From assembly GCF_028736115.1 (NCBI RefSeq), contig NZ_CP117877.1:3534001-3598000 (forward strand): a stretch of 64,000 nucleotides of DNA, given 5' to 3'. Origin of the DNA: Mucilaginibacter sp. KACC 22063. Lineage in GTDB: Bacteria; Bacteroidota; Bacteroidia; Sphingobacteriales; Sphingobacteriaceae. The notes below the pieces were generated by a model that saw nothing but the letters and a program-made list of their open reading frames with translations, made no database searches and was not told the DNA's origin. Below are positions 6,862-17,700 of this stretch, in pieces. The position numbers and the translations under genes are program-made. The stretch's first letter is position 1. Every line of letters begins with the position of its first letter.

Positions 6862-8148
6862 ATGATGGCAAAAAACATCATACTGCGCAGCGGCAGTAAA
6901 CATATTAATACCACTATACAACTTACAGGCTCGAAAAGCGAGTGCAACCGTGCACTCGTTATCGAGGCCCTGAGCAATGGCCGCGTTAAGGTAACTAACG
7001 TTTCTGATGCTGCTGATACGGTAACCCTGGCAGGGATATTAAGAAACCAGAGCCAAGAGTCAAGAGCCAAGAATCAGGAAAGTGACTCGCAACTCGAAAC
7101 TCAATCACTCGCAACTGTAGATATTGGCCCTGCAGGCACTGCCATGCGTTTTTTAACGGCTTACTTTGCTATTGGCAATGAGGATGTTATTCTTACCGGT
7201 AGCGAGCGTATGAAACAACGCCCTATTGGTATATTGGTTAATGCTTTACGCCAGTTAGGTGCTGATATTGATTATGTAGAAAACGATGGTTATCCCCCAT
7301 TGCATATCAAGGCTGGGTTTGAACAAAAAACAGATCTGATCACCATTAAAGGCGATATCAGCAGTCAGTATATTACCGCACTGTTACTTATTGCTGCACG
7401 TTTGCCACAAGGTTTAAAACTACAGATTGAAGGCGAGCTTACCTCACGCCCTTATGTGGAAATGACCTTGAGCATGCTGCAACAGGCAGGCATTCAGCAC
7501 CAATGGGAAGACAATACCATCAGCATAGCTAACCAGGAATTTAAAGAAACCAGTATCTGGGTTGAGCCTGACTGGAGCGCAGCATCTTACTGGTATGCTA
7601 TTGCAGCGCTTGCCGAAGAAGCGGAGTTATTTTTGCCAGGCTTAACAGCTTACAGCTTACAAGGAGATAGCGCAATAACAGAGATAATGGCTAATTTTGG
7701 TATTACATCGCAGTTTAAGGATGGCGGTGTTTACCTGAAAAAAGAGCCAAAGCCAATTCAGCGCAAGATATTTGACATGATTAAATGCCCTGACCTTGCA
7801 CAAACTGTTATTGTGGTATGCGCGGCTTTAGGGCACGAAGCTACATTTACCGGATTGGAAACTTTGAAGATCAAAGAAACTGACCGTGTAGCTGCCTTAC
7901 AGAATGAACTTGGCAAAATGGGTGTTAAACTGGTTGAAAAAGGACAGGTTTACAAACTGGACTGCAGCGAAAAGTTTATCCCAGAAAAAATGACCATTGC
8001 TACTTACGAAGACCACCGCATGGCTATGGCTTTTGCCCCGCTGGCATTAGTTATTCCTGAACTGGAAATTGAAGAAGAAAAAGTGGTAGAAAAATCTTAT
8101 CCTGATTTCTGGAAAGATCTGGAAAAGGCAGGATTTGAAACAGAATAA
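6862..8148 (+). CDS. aroA: 3-phosphoshikimate 1-carboxyvinyltransferase (EPSP synthase)
   Basis: This 428-residue enzyme of the sixth shikimate step shows GSKSECNRALVIEAL, GPAGTAMRF, SERMKQRPIG, the SSQYITALLL stretch, LKIKETDRVAALQ and YEDHRMAMAFAPLAL. It starts 3 bases after the DAHP synthase stop; ATGs at 6862 and 6865 are both possible. Residues about 63-85 (SQESRAKNQES and following) are a low-complexity Gln/Ser-rich insert between conserved strands. It is encoded by near-repeats of AGAGCCAAGAGTCAAG and CTCGCAACTC, and so looks like a mobile intergenic repeat captured in frame. The enzyme otherwise appears intact. Confidence 0.95.
   Translation: MMAKNIILRSGSKHINTTIQLTGSKSECNRALVIEALSNGRVKVTNVSDAADTVTLAGILRNQSQESRAKNQESDSQLETQSLATVDIGPAGTAMRFLTAYFAIGNEDVILTGSERMKQRPIGILVNALRQLGADIDYVENDGYPPLHIKAGFEQKTDLITIKGDISSQYITALLLIAARLPQGLKLQIEGELTSRPYVEMTLSMLQQAGIQHQWEDNTISIANQEFKETSIWVEPDWSAASYWYAIAALAEEAELFLPGLTAYSLQGDSAITEIMANFGITSQFKDGGVYLKKEPKPIQRKIFDMIKCPDLAQTVIVVCAALGHEATFTGLETLKIKETDRVAALQNELGKMGVKLVEKGQVYKLDCSEKFIPEKMTIATYEDHRMAMAFAPLALVIPELEIEEEKVVEKSYPDFWKDLEKAGFETE
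7049..7116 (+). repeat. In-frame repeat insert inside aroA
   Basis: About 68 bases are built from imperfect copies of AGAGCCAAGA / AGAGTCAAGA, followed by ACTCGCAACTCGAAACTCAA. The first part is nearly complementary in style to the second (GAGTC versus GACTC). It adds roughly 23 polar residues to EPSP synthase without breaking the frame. Similar tags occur at the ends of pheA and of the aminotransferase at 28412-29641. Confidence 0.5.
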
Positions 8149-8500
8149 GTGTCATCCTGTCCAAAGGACTCCTTCGGAGAACTTGTTTCAGGATCTCATA
8201 TGCTAAGTAAAACATTTGTGTGAGATGCCGAAACAATCCCGATGGTTATCGGGACAGCATGACAATATGATATTTGTCATTGCGAGGAGGTACGACGAAA
8301 GCAATCTCTGGATATGCTTTACTATGCTAAAAAGGAGATTGCCACGCTAACGCTCGCAATGACATAAAGGATAATAAACAAACGGAGAAGCAATCACCGA
8401 CTTACAAGGCAACCCTGCATATGGAACTGCACAATTTGGGATTGCTTCGTACCTCGCAATGACGAAGGGTATCTTGATACCTGATACTCGATACTAATTA
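8149..8500. repeat. Intergenic palindromic repeat cluster, copy 2
   Basis: The 370-base gap between aroA and aroC has no gene. It contains the same modules as 2840-3115: the exact 24-base block AAAGGACTCCTTCGGAGAAC plus TTGT at 8163-8186, TTTCAGGATCTCA, GAGATGCCGAAAC, and several TCATTGCGAGG / CCTCGCAATGAC inverted pairs. It ends with a short AT-rich stretch before the aroC start. The repeats separate aroC from the pheA operon, so aroC may have its own promoter. Confidence 0.7.
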
Positions 8501-8518
8501 CTCAATACATCAAATAAA

Positions 8519-9613
8519 ATGGCAGGCAATACCTTTGGGCAGCTTTTTAAAATAACAACATTCGGCGAATCGCATGGCGAAGCTATAGGCGTAATTATCG
8601 ATGGTTGCCCGGCACAGCTGGAAATAGATATTGATTTTATACAGGCAGAACTGGATAAGCGTAAACCTGGCCAGTCTAAAATCACTACCCAACGCAAAGA
8701 GAGTGATACGGTAAAAATCTTATCGGGTGTGTTTGAAGGAAAAACCACAGGCACACCTATTGCCATGATTATTCCTAACGAAGATCAACGTTCAAAGGAT
8801 TACAGCCATAATACCGATGTTTTCCGCCCATCGCATGCCGATTATACTTACCATGCTAAATACGGCATCCGCGACCATCGTGGAGGTGGCCGTTCATCTG
8901 CACGCGAAACTGCGGCACGCGTAGCAGCAGGTGCTGTTGCCAAATTGTTACTTCTAAAAGCCGGTATTAATGTAATTGCGCACGTAAGCAGCGTAGGTAA
9001 AATTGATGCTCCTAATGTTGATATTACTAATCCGCAGGAATTTATTGAACAACGAGAACTGAATATAGTACGTTGTGCTGACCCGGCTACCGCCGAAGAA
9101 ATGATCGAAAAAATTGATCGCATTCGTAAACAGGGTGATACCATCGGCGGTAAGATCAGTTGCTACATCACCAACTGCCCTGTTGGTTTGGGCGAACCGG
9201 TTTTTGATAAATTACATGCCGATTTAGGCAAGGCAATGTTAAGTATTAATGCGGTTCACGGTTTCGAATATGGTTCAGGTTTCACTGGCAGCGAAATGCA
9301 GGGATCTGAACATAACGACCGCTTTGTAAACGAACCCGGTACCGGCAAAATTAAAACACTGACCAATTACTCGGGTGGTATACAGGGAGGTATCAGTAAC
9401 GGCATGCCTATCGAATTTAAAGTGGCATTTAAACCCGTGGCCACCATTATGCAAAATCAGGCAACTGTTGACGCGGATGGTAATGCTGCCGAAATACAAG
9501 GCAAAGGCCGCCACGACCCTTGTGTTGTACCCCGTGCCGTTCCAATTGTTGAAGCAATGGCGGCTTTGGTAATTGCCGACCACTGGCTCAGAAATAAAAC
9601 AGCTGTTGTTTAA
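8519..9613 (+). CDS. aroC: Chorismate synthase
   Basis: This 364-residue FMN-dependent enzyme converts EPSP to chorismate, the last shikimate step. Clear signatures are [17 protein letters not shown], the [19 protein letters not shown] loop, [16 protein letters not shown] and [15 protein letters not shown]. Length is normal. It completes the aro set started by aroB and the pheA operon, but is separated from aroA by 370 bases of repeats. Confidence 0.97.
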   Translation: MAGNTFGQLFKITTFGESHGEAIGVIIDGCPAQLEIDIDFIQAELDKRKPGQSKITTQRKESDTVKILSGVFEGKTTGTPIAMIIPNEDQRSKDYSHNTDVFRPSHADYTYHAKYGIRDHRGGGRSSARETAARVAAGAVAKLLLLKAGINVIAHVSSVGKIDAPNVDITNPQEFIEQRELNIVRCADPATAEEMIEKIDRIRKQGDTIGGKISCYITNCPVGLGEPVFDKLHADLGKAMLSINAVHGFEYGSGFTGSEMQGSEHNDRFVNEPGTGKIKTLTNYSGGIQGGISNGMPIEFKVAFKPVATIMQNQATVDADGNAAEIQGKGRHDPCVVPRAVPIVEAMAALVIADHWLRNKTAVV

Positions 9614-9748
9614 AGGTTGATTTTATAGTTAGCTTATTGAGGAAATAAACGAACGCTGTAACATCCTGACCGGATAGCGATCTTATTCTTAAACGAAGCT
9701 TTTACAAATTGCTCAAATCGGCGTATTTTCAAATCGTCAAATTAAACC

Positions 9749-10960
9749 ATGATCCAACTTTACCGCAAAGCATATTCGGGGCTATCTAAAAAAAGCTGGC
9801 TGCTTTCGCTTGTGGTGCTTATCAACCGCAGCGGTACCATGGTTTTACCTTTCATGACCATTTATTGCACCCAGCGTTTGCATTTTAGTATTGTGCAGGC
9901 AGGTACTATCATGGCGCTATTCGGTGCAGGATCAATTACCGGTGCATTCATCGGCGGTAAAATAACAGACCGCTTCGGCTTTTACGATGTGCAGGTAGGC
10001 TCTTTGCTTAGTGCAGGGCTGTTGTTCATTTTATTGGGTTACCAAACATCGTTCTACCCCATTTGCATTGTGGTATTTATTTTAAGCGCCTGCAATGATG
10101 CTTTCCGCCCGGCAAATTCGTCAGCTATTGCACATTACAGTGATGCCGATAATAAAACCCGGTCCTACTCGCTCAACCGGCTTGCCGTAAACCTGGGTTG
10201 GGCATTTGGTGGTGCATTGGGAGGCTTCTTAGCAGCTCACAACTATCACTTACTGTTCTGGGTTGATGGTTGCACCAACCTGCTATCGGGCATGATGTTA
10301 TTGAAGCTATTACCGAGAGTAAAAAAGGAAAAGCCTGCATCACACCATGCAGAGGATACAAAAGCTTCGCCCTATAAAGATACCGTTTACATGCTGTTCA
10401 TTCTGTTTACCTGCATGTATGGCTTCTGCTTCTTCCAACTGTTTACCATGCAGCCGGTATTTTATAAAATAAAATGGCACCTTAACGAGGAACTCATTGG
10501 TGCATTAATGGCATTAAACGGCTTGCTCATCACCTTTGTAGAAATGATCCTGATCCATAGGCTCGAAGGCAGGAGGCATCCTTTGCTTTTTATTGTAAGT
10601 GGCGTAGCTATGGTAGGCCTTGGTTTAACCTTTGTAAACTGGTTGCCTGCCTCCGCGTTATCGGCGTTGATGGTAATTATCACCATTACCTTTGGCGAAA
10701 TGTTTAGCATGCCATTCATGAATGCTTTTTGGGTACAGCGTACAAACGATAAAAACCGGGGGCAGTATGCCGCTTTGTATACTATGGCCTGGTCTGCCGC
10801 ACAGATACTGGCACCGTCAATTGGCAGTCAGATCATTGCATTTTCGGGTTTTAATGCCCTGTGGTGGACATTAGGAATCGTATGCGCTTTAGCTTGTTTA
10901 GGTTATTACATTTTGTATAAATACTATTTTCAAAGCAAAGCAGTACAGCAGTTAGCGTAA
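9749..10960 (+). CDS. Major facilitator superfamily transporter
   Basis: This 403-residue inner membrane protein has about 12 hydrophobic segments. The loop after the second helix, GGKITDRFGFYDVQ, matches the MFS motif between helices 2 and 3. The middle loop is short and charged (LPRVKKEKPASHHAEDTK). The general look is that of YfcJ/MdtH-like drug-efflux MFS carriers, but the substrate is unknown. It lies 135 bases after aroC and 54 bases before the HAD gene. Confidence 0.85.
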   Translation: MIQLYRKAYSGLSKKSWLLSLVVLINRSGTMVLPFMTIYCTQRLHFSIVQAGTIMALFGAGSITGAFIGGKITDRFGFYDVQVGSLLSAGLLFILLGYQTSFYPICIVVFILSACNDAFRPANSSAIAHYSDADNKTRSYSLNRLAVNLGWAFGGALGGFLAAHNYHLLFWVDGCTNLLSGMMLLKLLPRVKKEKPASHHAEDTKASPYKDTVYMLFILFTCMYGFCFFQLFTMQPVFYKIKWHLNEELIGALMALNGLLITFVEMILIHRLEGRRHPLLFIVSGVAMVGLGLTFVNWLPASALSALMVIITITFGEMFSMPFMNAFWVQRTNDKNRGQYAALYTMAWSAAQILAPSIGSQIIAFSGFNALWWTLGIVCALACLGYYILYKYYFQSKAVQQLA

Positions 10961-11014
10961 TTACCGCAAAAACACTTATAAGCTTATACACGTTATATTA
11001 CCAAACAACATAGC

Positions 11015-11647
11015 ATGTATAAAGCACTGATCTTAGACCTCGACAATACCATTTTTAAAAGTAAGACCATCTCTGATGATGTATTCGCCGAAATTAAAAC
11101 CTTGATGCATGAGTACCGCGGCAACATCAGCAACGAACAACTGGATGAAATATGGGACCAGCTTTCGCGTACGCCATTTCAGAAAATAGCCGACAATTAT
11201 CCGTTTAAAGAGGGGTTTAAAGAAAAAGGTATTGAAATACTGAAAGAAACCGTCTACAATGGCACTGCCACTCCTTATAAAGATTATGAACTGATACAAT
11301 CCATCCCACTTGAAAAATATCTGGTTACTTTTGGTTTCGTCAAATTACAGAACAGTAAAGTTGATGCATTGGGTATCAGAGGCGATTTTAAAGAAGTACA
11401 TATTGTTGATCCCGAACTAAGGCCAATTACCAAGAAAGATATCTTTCAGCAGATTATGGATGAGCACGGTTACAGTAAGGAAGACCTGCTGGTAATTGGC
11501 GATGATCCTGAATCTGAAATAAAGGCTGCAAAAGAACTAAAGATCAAAACATACTTATATGACCCTGAAAGCCGCTTTAAAACCGGCACCGCTGATTACC
11601 ATGAACAGAATTATAAACTGTTGCTGAAGCTGGTGGAAAAGAAATAA
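11015..11647 (+). CDS. HAD-superfamily hydrolase
   Basis: This 210-residue protein has the four HAD motifs: DLDNTIF near the start (nucleophile Asp), VTFG (an odd form of motif II around residue 110), a Lys-containing KKDIF region, and VIGDDPESEIKAAKE with the metal-binding acidic residues. The cap is of the small helical subtype I kind. Family members are phosphatases of small metabolites; the substrate cannot be told. It follows the MFS gene closely and may be co-transcribed with it. Confidence 0.85.
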   Translation: MYKALILDLDNTIFKSKTISDDVFAEIKTLMHEYRGNISNEQLDEIWDQLSRTPFQKIADNYPFKEGFKEKGIEILKETVYNGTATPYKDYELIQSIPLEKYLVTFGFVKLQNSKVDALGIRGDFKEVHIVDPELRPITKKDIFQQIMDEHGYSKEDLLVIGDDPESEIKAAKELKIKTYLYDPESRFKTGTADYHEQNYKLLLKLVEKK

Positions 11648-11654
11648 TACTAAT

Positions 11655-11745
11655 CAATCTTGTCTTTGCGATGAGTGACAACGAAGAAGCAATCTTTTTA
11701 CGACGGGGATTGCTTTTCCGCCATAAGCGGATCGCAATGACGTGA
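11655..11745. repeat. Intergenic repeat, GAAGCAATC / GATTGCTT hairpin
   Basis: Between two convergent genes, GAAGCAATC is followed after a short gap by GGATTGCTTTTCCGCC and CGGATCGCAATGACG. These are the same modules as at 3070-3100 and 8280-8460. It may also act as a bidirectional terminator. Confidence 0.55.
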
Positions 11746-11755
11746 GCGGATATCA

Positions 11756-12868
11756 TTAAGCCTTCATCCCAAAATAACGCAGGGCTTCTTCCCTTTCATC
11801 AGGGTTGTTGATGTTTCTGAACTCACTTACATCAGGCGCTTGTAAAAGTTCGATTTCGCTATTAATTAATACCTTGCGAGGGCACGAGTATCCTTGCGCC
11901 AGAAAATTCAGCATTACAGGGTAAGCACGCGGCTCCCATATCGTAATTAAAGGTTCAGGGAAACGGCCATCACTATCTAAAAATGAAGTAGCAATTTTTG
12001 AAGGGTTACGATGTTCAATCAGATATGCCAACGTAGCTGATGAAAGATAGGGCAAATCGCAGGCAATAGTAAGCCATGCCGTGTTAGGATTATATTGCAT
12101 GGCAGATAAAATCCCACCGAAAGGCCCTAATCCTATAAACCTGTCTGCAATTACATTTTGCCCCTCACCTTCTGCAACAGAAATAAATACGTCCTTGCAT
12201 AAGGGCGATAACAATTGCTGCATATAATCACGCTGTGGAATGCCATGATAACTGATCTCTGCCTTATCTGTACCCATACGCAAACTTTTACCACCGGCCA
12301 ATACCAGCCCGTTTAAAGGGGAAATACTTTTAACCAGTAAATCTTTGATAAAAGCAGCAATACCACTATCATCGCTTAATTCCATTACCGGCATATCAAT
12401 GCCCAAATGAGCCGAAAGATACAAGGGAACGGATTGCCCTTCGCTTAGCAATATCAAAACCACATCCGTTAGCTTTTCCAGTTTATGTTCAAGCGTTTTA
12501 TCCGGGTGCACTATAACCACCTGCTTATCAGCCTTAAAATGATTGCTATTTACCAGCACAATGTCCTGATTATTAAATAATACCCTATTTGTGAAAGAAT
12601 TAAAATTCTGCTGGGTATCTATCCGCCTGTAGCTGATTTTATCAGTAAAACGAATACTTGCACCGGGAGCATCTTCCCCTGCTTTATGGTCGGCATCTAC
12701 ATAGGCAATGTGATATTCATGCAGTAAGCTGATCCATTTTTCAGCACAAGCATTTATGATATTGCAAGGTGCACCAAGTATTCCTAATTCATTACGGGCA
12801 AATTCGCCCGATTGAGGCCGTGCAAGCGCCGCATGTTTTTGATGCTTATCATTTGCTTTGGTAGTCAC
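11756..12868 (-). CDS. mobA: Molybdenum cofactor guanylyltransferase with N-terminal MobB-like region
   Basis: This is a 370-residue protein. The C-terminal half (about 185-370) is MobA: it opens with LNGLVLAGGKSLRMGTDKAE, the nucleotide-binding loop, and contains GPFGGILSAM and ACDLPYLS. MobA attaches GMP to molybdopterin in the cytosol. The N-terminal 180 residues resemble a degenerate MobB-type segment (AYVDADHKAGEDAPGASIRF, IVLVNSNHFKADKQVVIVH) without a clear P-loop. Its start overlaps the end of moaC by 20 bases, so the two are translated from one mRNA. No other molybdopterin genes are in view. Confidence 0.85.
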   Translation of the reverse strand: MTTKANDKHQKHAALARPQSGEFARNELGILGAPCNIINACAEKWISLLHEYHIAYVDADHKAGEDAPGASIRFTDKISYRRIDTQQNFNSFTNRVLFNNQDIVLVNSNHFKADKQVVIVHPDKTLEHKLEKLTDVVLILLSEGQSVPLYLSAHLGIDMPVMELSDDSGIAAFIKDLLVKSISPLNGLVLAGGKSLRMGTDKAEISYHGIPQRDYMQQLLSPLCKDVFISVAEGEGQNVIADRFIGLGPFGGILSAMQYNPNTAWLTIACDLPYLSSATLAYLIEHRNPSKIATSFLDSDGRFPEPLITIWEPRAYPVMLNFLAQGYSCPRKVLINSEIELLQAPDVSEFRNINNPDEREEALRYFGMKA

Positions 12869-13331
12869 TCTTCCCCCCTGTTTTGCTAATCAGCCTGGTT
12901 TCTTTAATCACAATATCATGAGATAGGGCCTTGCACATATCATAAATGGTTAAGGCCGCTATACTTGCCCCGGTAAGGGCTTCCATTTCAACACCGGTTT
13001 TTGCAGTAACAGCAACACGGCATTGTATAGCTACTTCTTTTTCACTAATGACCTCTACGTTTATCTTAATCCCGTCTAACGGCAAGGGGTGGCATAACGG
13101 TATCAGATCAGCAGTTCTTTTTACTGCCATTGTACCTGCAATTATTGCGGTCTGAAACACCGGCCCCTTTTTGGTACGTATATCGTTCTCCTGCAAATGG
13201 CTCAAAATAGCTTTACCTAAAACAACTATGCTTTGTGCAACAGCTACGCGGTTGGTAATTACCTTATTACCAACATCAACCATTGCTGGCTGATGAGTTT
13301 CGGAGTCGATATGCGAAAAGTCTGATGCCAT
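12849..13331 (-). CDS. moaC: Cyclic pyranopterin monophosphate synthase
   Basis: This protein of about 160 residues completes the first step of molybdopterin synthesis, after MoaA. Conserved stretches are MVDVGNK, the K-x-GP(V)FQTAIIAGTMAVKRT helix, LIPLCHPLPLDGI, and TGVEMEALTGASIAALTIYDMCKA. I prefer the ATG at 13331 (protein MASDFSHID...) to the one at 13349, because the family begins near FSHID. It is the first gene of a moaC-mobA pair. Confidence 0.93.
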   Translation of the reverse strand: MASDFSHIDSETHQPAMVDVGNKVITNRVAVAQSIVVLGKAILSHLQENDIRTKKGPVFQTAIIAGTMAVKRTADLIPLCHPLPLDGIKINVEVISEKEVAIQCRVAVTAKTGVEMEALTGASIAALTIYDMCKALSHDIVIKETRLISKTGGKSDYQSK

Positions 13332-13563
13332 AATAAATGAGATTAACAAATCTATATATTTAACAACTGCTTTTTATCAATTTAACATCATTTCAAAAAC
13401 CTAAAACAAATGCAACACACATTGTTATACTCATTAGGGTTGTAAGCTAATACTTAAATAAAAAATTGACTATATGCTTAGAACTTTTATGGTATTGGAA
13501 ATTAATTTTTGATTAACAGACTACAGTACATTATATTTACATCTTCTATCTACCGCCGATTCC

Positions 13564-14682
13564 ATGATATTAATTGTTGACGATAAGTCTGAGAATCTTA
13601 TTGCACTGAAAAAAATCCTTGAAACGCACAACTTTAGTGTGGATACTGCCTTGTCTGGCGAAGAAGCTTTACGAAAAGTATTAAAATATAATTACAAGCT
13701 GATTATACTGGATGTACAGATGCCCGGCATGGATGGCTTTGAAGTTGCAGAGGCCATTTCGGGATATAGCAAAACCAAAGACATTCCTATCATCTTCCTT
13801 TCTGCTGTTAAGATAAATAAACAATTTATTAGTAAAGGTTACGCATCAGGTGGCCGCGATTACCTGATCAAGCCAATTGACCCGGACATACTGGTGCTAA
13901 AAATGCGCACGTTTATTAAGCTTTACGAACAAACCGACGAATTAAACCGCGTACAGCATGCCCTGATGGAGGAAATTGAATATCGTAAGGAAGCGGAAAG
14001 CAAAAAAGACGAATTCATCAGCATTGCAAGCCACGAACTGAATACGCCGCTCACTTCTGTGAAAGGCTATTTGCAACTGGCCGAAAAGTCCTTTGAAAAA
14101 GACAATAAAGACGGTACACGCATGTACCTGGACAGAACCAAAACGCAGCTGAATAAGTTAAACCAATTAGTTGCAGACCTTCTTAATACATCAAAGATCG
14201 TATCCGGCAAGCTTGAGTATTCTTTCAGGGAGTTTGACTTCGAGCCTTTTTTAGATAGTGCGATTGATATTATCAAACAGTCGTTCCCTCATAAAAACAT
14301 CACTAAAAATGGCACTGCAGATGTTAGAATTCATGGCGACCCGCTAAGGCTGGAACAGGTTATATTAAATTACCTCACCAATGCCATAAAGTATTCGCCC
14401 GATAACGACGAGATATTTGTAGATGTAGCGCTGATGCCGCACAACAAGGTAAATATTAAAGTGCGCGACCAGGGTATAGGTATTCCGCTTGAAAAACAGG
14501 ATCAACTTTTTGATAAATTTTATCGTGTTGAGGAATCGTCAAATCGTTTTCAAGGGCTGGGGATGGGCCTTTACATCTGTGCAGAGATTATCCGCAGGCA
14601 TAGCGGCACCTATGGTGTGGAGAGCGAACCAGGTAAAGGTTCAACATTTTATTTTACCATACCGGTAAAGTCTGAAAACTAA
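13564..14682 (+). CDS. Response regulator-histidine kinase hybrid (REC-HisKA-HATPase)
   Basis: This is a soluble 372-residue protein. The receiver domain is at 1-120, with acidic pocket DD at 6-7, phospho-acceptor Asp50 (LIILDVQMPGMDGFE) and Lys103. After a short coiled coil there is a HisKA domain with His157 (ASHELNTPLTSVKGYL), and then a HATPase_c domain with NYLTNAIKYSPDN, DQGIGIP and GLGMGLYI. It has no membrane segment. It heads a phosphorelay operon with the large hybrid kinase that starts 30 bases downstream. The N-terminal receiver likely gates the kinase. Confidence 0.92.
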   Translation: MILIVDDKSENLIALKKILETHNFSVDTALSGEEALRKVLKYNYKLIILDVQMPGMDGFEVAEAISGYSKTKDIPIIFLSAVKINKQFISKGYASGGRDYLIKPIDPDILVLKMRTFIKLYEQTDELNRVQHALMEEIEYRKEAESKKDEFISIASHELNTPLTSVKGYLQLAEKSFEKDNKDGTRMYLDRTKTQLNKLNQLVADLLNTSKIVSGKLEYSFREFDFEPFLDSAIDIIKQSFPHKNITKNGTADVRIHGDPLRLEQVILNYLTNAIKYSPDNDEIFVDVALMPHNKVNIKVRDQGIGIPLEKQDQLFDKFYRVEESSNRFQGLGMGLYICAEIIRRHSGTYGVESEPGKGSTFYFTIPVKSEN

Positions 14683-14712
14683 TATAAACTTATTCAAAAT
14701 ATTACTCCCTAA

Positions 14713-17700
14713 ATGAAAACAACCATAACCCGTAACCTGCAAATAGGATTCGGACTCTCATTGCTGTTGCTCATCATCAGCTCTGTGGTTTCATATGTAA
14801 GTATCAGCAACCTGCTGCAAAGTTCGGAAAGAGTTGATCATAGTAACACAGTAGTAAGCTCGCTCGAGAATGTGATCTCTACCATGAAGGATGCCGAAAC
14901 CGGACAGCGTGGCTTTTTACTAACCAGTCAGAACGAGTTTTTAGAACCCTACAATGGCTCTTATAACAGGGCTTTGCTCGAAGCTAATAAAGCACAAAAC
15001 CTTACTAAAGATAATCCTCAGCAGCAAAAGAACATTAAGGAGATTAAAGATATCCTGCTTCAGCGTATGTCTATCCTGCAAAAGATGATTGATAAAAAGC
15101 GTGCGGGCGGGGTGATCACAGTTGATGAATTGCGTACGGGTAAATTATATATGGACTCGTTGCGTAAAGCTGTTGATGAAACGGAAAAAATTGAAAATAA
15201 AATATTGAAAGGGCGTATTGAGCGCTTAAACCAGTTTTCATCCTTCACCCCTATCGTCATCGTATTTGCGGCTATACTTTCTTTGGTAATATCCGGCTTT
15301 TTCTATTTAAAGGTAACCTCAGACCTTGCCGAGCGCAATCGTTTGCAACGTATCCTTGAAGAGAAAGACCAGGAAACACAGCATCGCATCAATGTTATTC
15401 AGGGTATTGCAGACAAGGTATCAAATGGCGATTACAGCACACGTGTAGATGCCAGCGAAAAAGATACACTGGGCAGCCTTGCCGTATCGCTTAATAAAAT
15501 GGCCGAGTCGCTGCAATATTCTTTCAATAAGATATCTGATAACGAATGGCTGCAAACCGGTATAGCGCAGCTTAATGATCGTATGGTAGGCGAAAAAGAC
15601 CTGAAAGAACTTTCAAAAGATATTTTAGACTTTATTGCTGATTACACCAAAAGCCAGGTTGGTGCACTTTATACATTTGAGAACAAGACCCTTCATTTAG
15701 AAAGTGGTTATGCCTTATCATCAACTGCGCCTAAAATCATTAAGGCCGGCGAAGGCCTGTTAGGGCAGGTTGCAGAGAGTGGCAAACCTATTTTCCTGTC
15801 AGATATTGACCCGGATTATATCTCGGTAAATTATGCGTCGGGCAGTATCAAGCCTAAAAACCTGATCATTGTTCCGCTGTTTGAAGATACCAAGGTACAC
15901 GGCGTGCTCGAGCTTGGCACTTTAAATGAGTATCCGGCACGCAAGCTCGAGTTTTTAAAGGCAGTATCCGGCAACATCGGCATTGCGCTGGTAAGCTCGC
16001 AAAACCGCAGGCGCATGCAGGAGCTGCTTGAAGAAACACAAGCACAATCTGAAGAGCTACAGGCACAGCACAGCGAACTGGAGAACCTGAACAACGAACT
16101 GGAAGAGCATACCCAGCGCCTGCAAACTTCAGAAGAAGAACTGCGCGTACAGCAGGAAGAACTACAACAAACCAATCAGGAACTGGAAGAGCGCAACCGC
16201 ATTATTAACGACCGTAATGCCGAAATACAGCGCAAAGCCGAAGAACTGGAACAAACCACTAAATACAAATCAGAATTTATGGCAAACATGTCGCACGAGT
16301 TGCGCACGCCTTTAAATTCTATTTTGCTTTTATCGCGATATTTATCCGAGAACACTGAGCATAATCTTTCTGAAGAACAGGTTGAATCTGCAAGGGTTAT
16401 CCTCAATTCGGGTAACGGGTTACTCGACCTCATAGACGAACTGCTGGATCTTTCTAAGATTGAGGCCGGCAAAATGGACCTGGAATATGAGCAGGTTCCG
16501 CTTGCAGAAATTGAGGCTGATATGCGCTCGTTGTTTATGCCAATTGCGCGCGATAGAAATCTGCAATTGATCTTAGACAATCACTTTAAGGGCAACGAAA
16601 CACTTGAAACCGATAAGATGCGGTTGGAGCAGGTGATTAAAAACCTGATGAGCAACGCGCTTAAATTTACAACACAAGGTTCGGTACAATTAAGCATACG
16701 CCCTTCAACTATTGATAATTCGTTTATTGAGTTTTCGGTTAAGGATACCGGTGTTGGTATACCGCAGGAAAAACAGGAGCTGGTATTTGAAGCCTTTAAA
16801 CAGGCCGATGGTTCAACTAAACGCAAGTTTGGCGGCACCGGGCTGGGCCTGTCCATCAGCCGCGAGCTTGCCCGACTTTTAGGAGGCGAGATAAGGTTGG
16901 AAAGCGAACCGGGCAAGGGCAGTAATTTTATAGTGATTATACCACGGCATAAGCCGGCAACAGTGCCACTGCCTGTTCCGCCCCAGCCTATAGTAATCCC
17001 TGCAAAAACCGAAGAAAAGAAAGAGGATGACCGTGTACGCCACATAGCGCCTGTTATACCCGGCGATGTTGAAGATGACCGCAATACCATAGGTGATGAT
17101 GATAAGGTAATCCTGATCATTGAGGATGATACCCCATTTGCTAAAGCCTTGTTAGGCTTTACACGTCAGCGCGGTTATAAGGGTGTTATCTCCGTAAGGG
17201 GCGACTTAGGTATAGAATATGCCATTAAATATCGTCCGCTTGCCATCCTGCTCGATTTACAGTTACCGGTAAAAGATGGTTGGGAAGTAATGGAAGAGCT
17301 GAAAAGTAACCCTGTTACCAAACCTATCCCTGTACATATCATGTCTTCAATGGAAGCTAAAAAAGAAAGCCGCCTGCGTGGTGCGGTAGACTTTATCAAC
17401 AAGCCGGTAGCCATTGAGCAGATGAAACTAATTTTTTCCAGGCTGGAAGATGCCTTGAGCCGCAGCCCTAAAAAGGTATTGATTGTTGAGGAAAATCCTA
17501 AACATGCCCAGGCACTGGCCTATTTCCTGGAAACCTTTAATGTTTCTGCGGCAGTATCAAGCAGCGTAAGCGACGGCGTAAGCATTTTGCAGAACAAACA
17601 GGTAGATTGCGTAATTCTGGATATGGGCATTCCTGATAAAAGCGCTTATGAAACATTAGACCTGGTAAAGCAGAATAAAGGGCTTGAGCATTTACCGATC

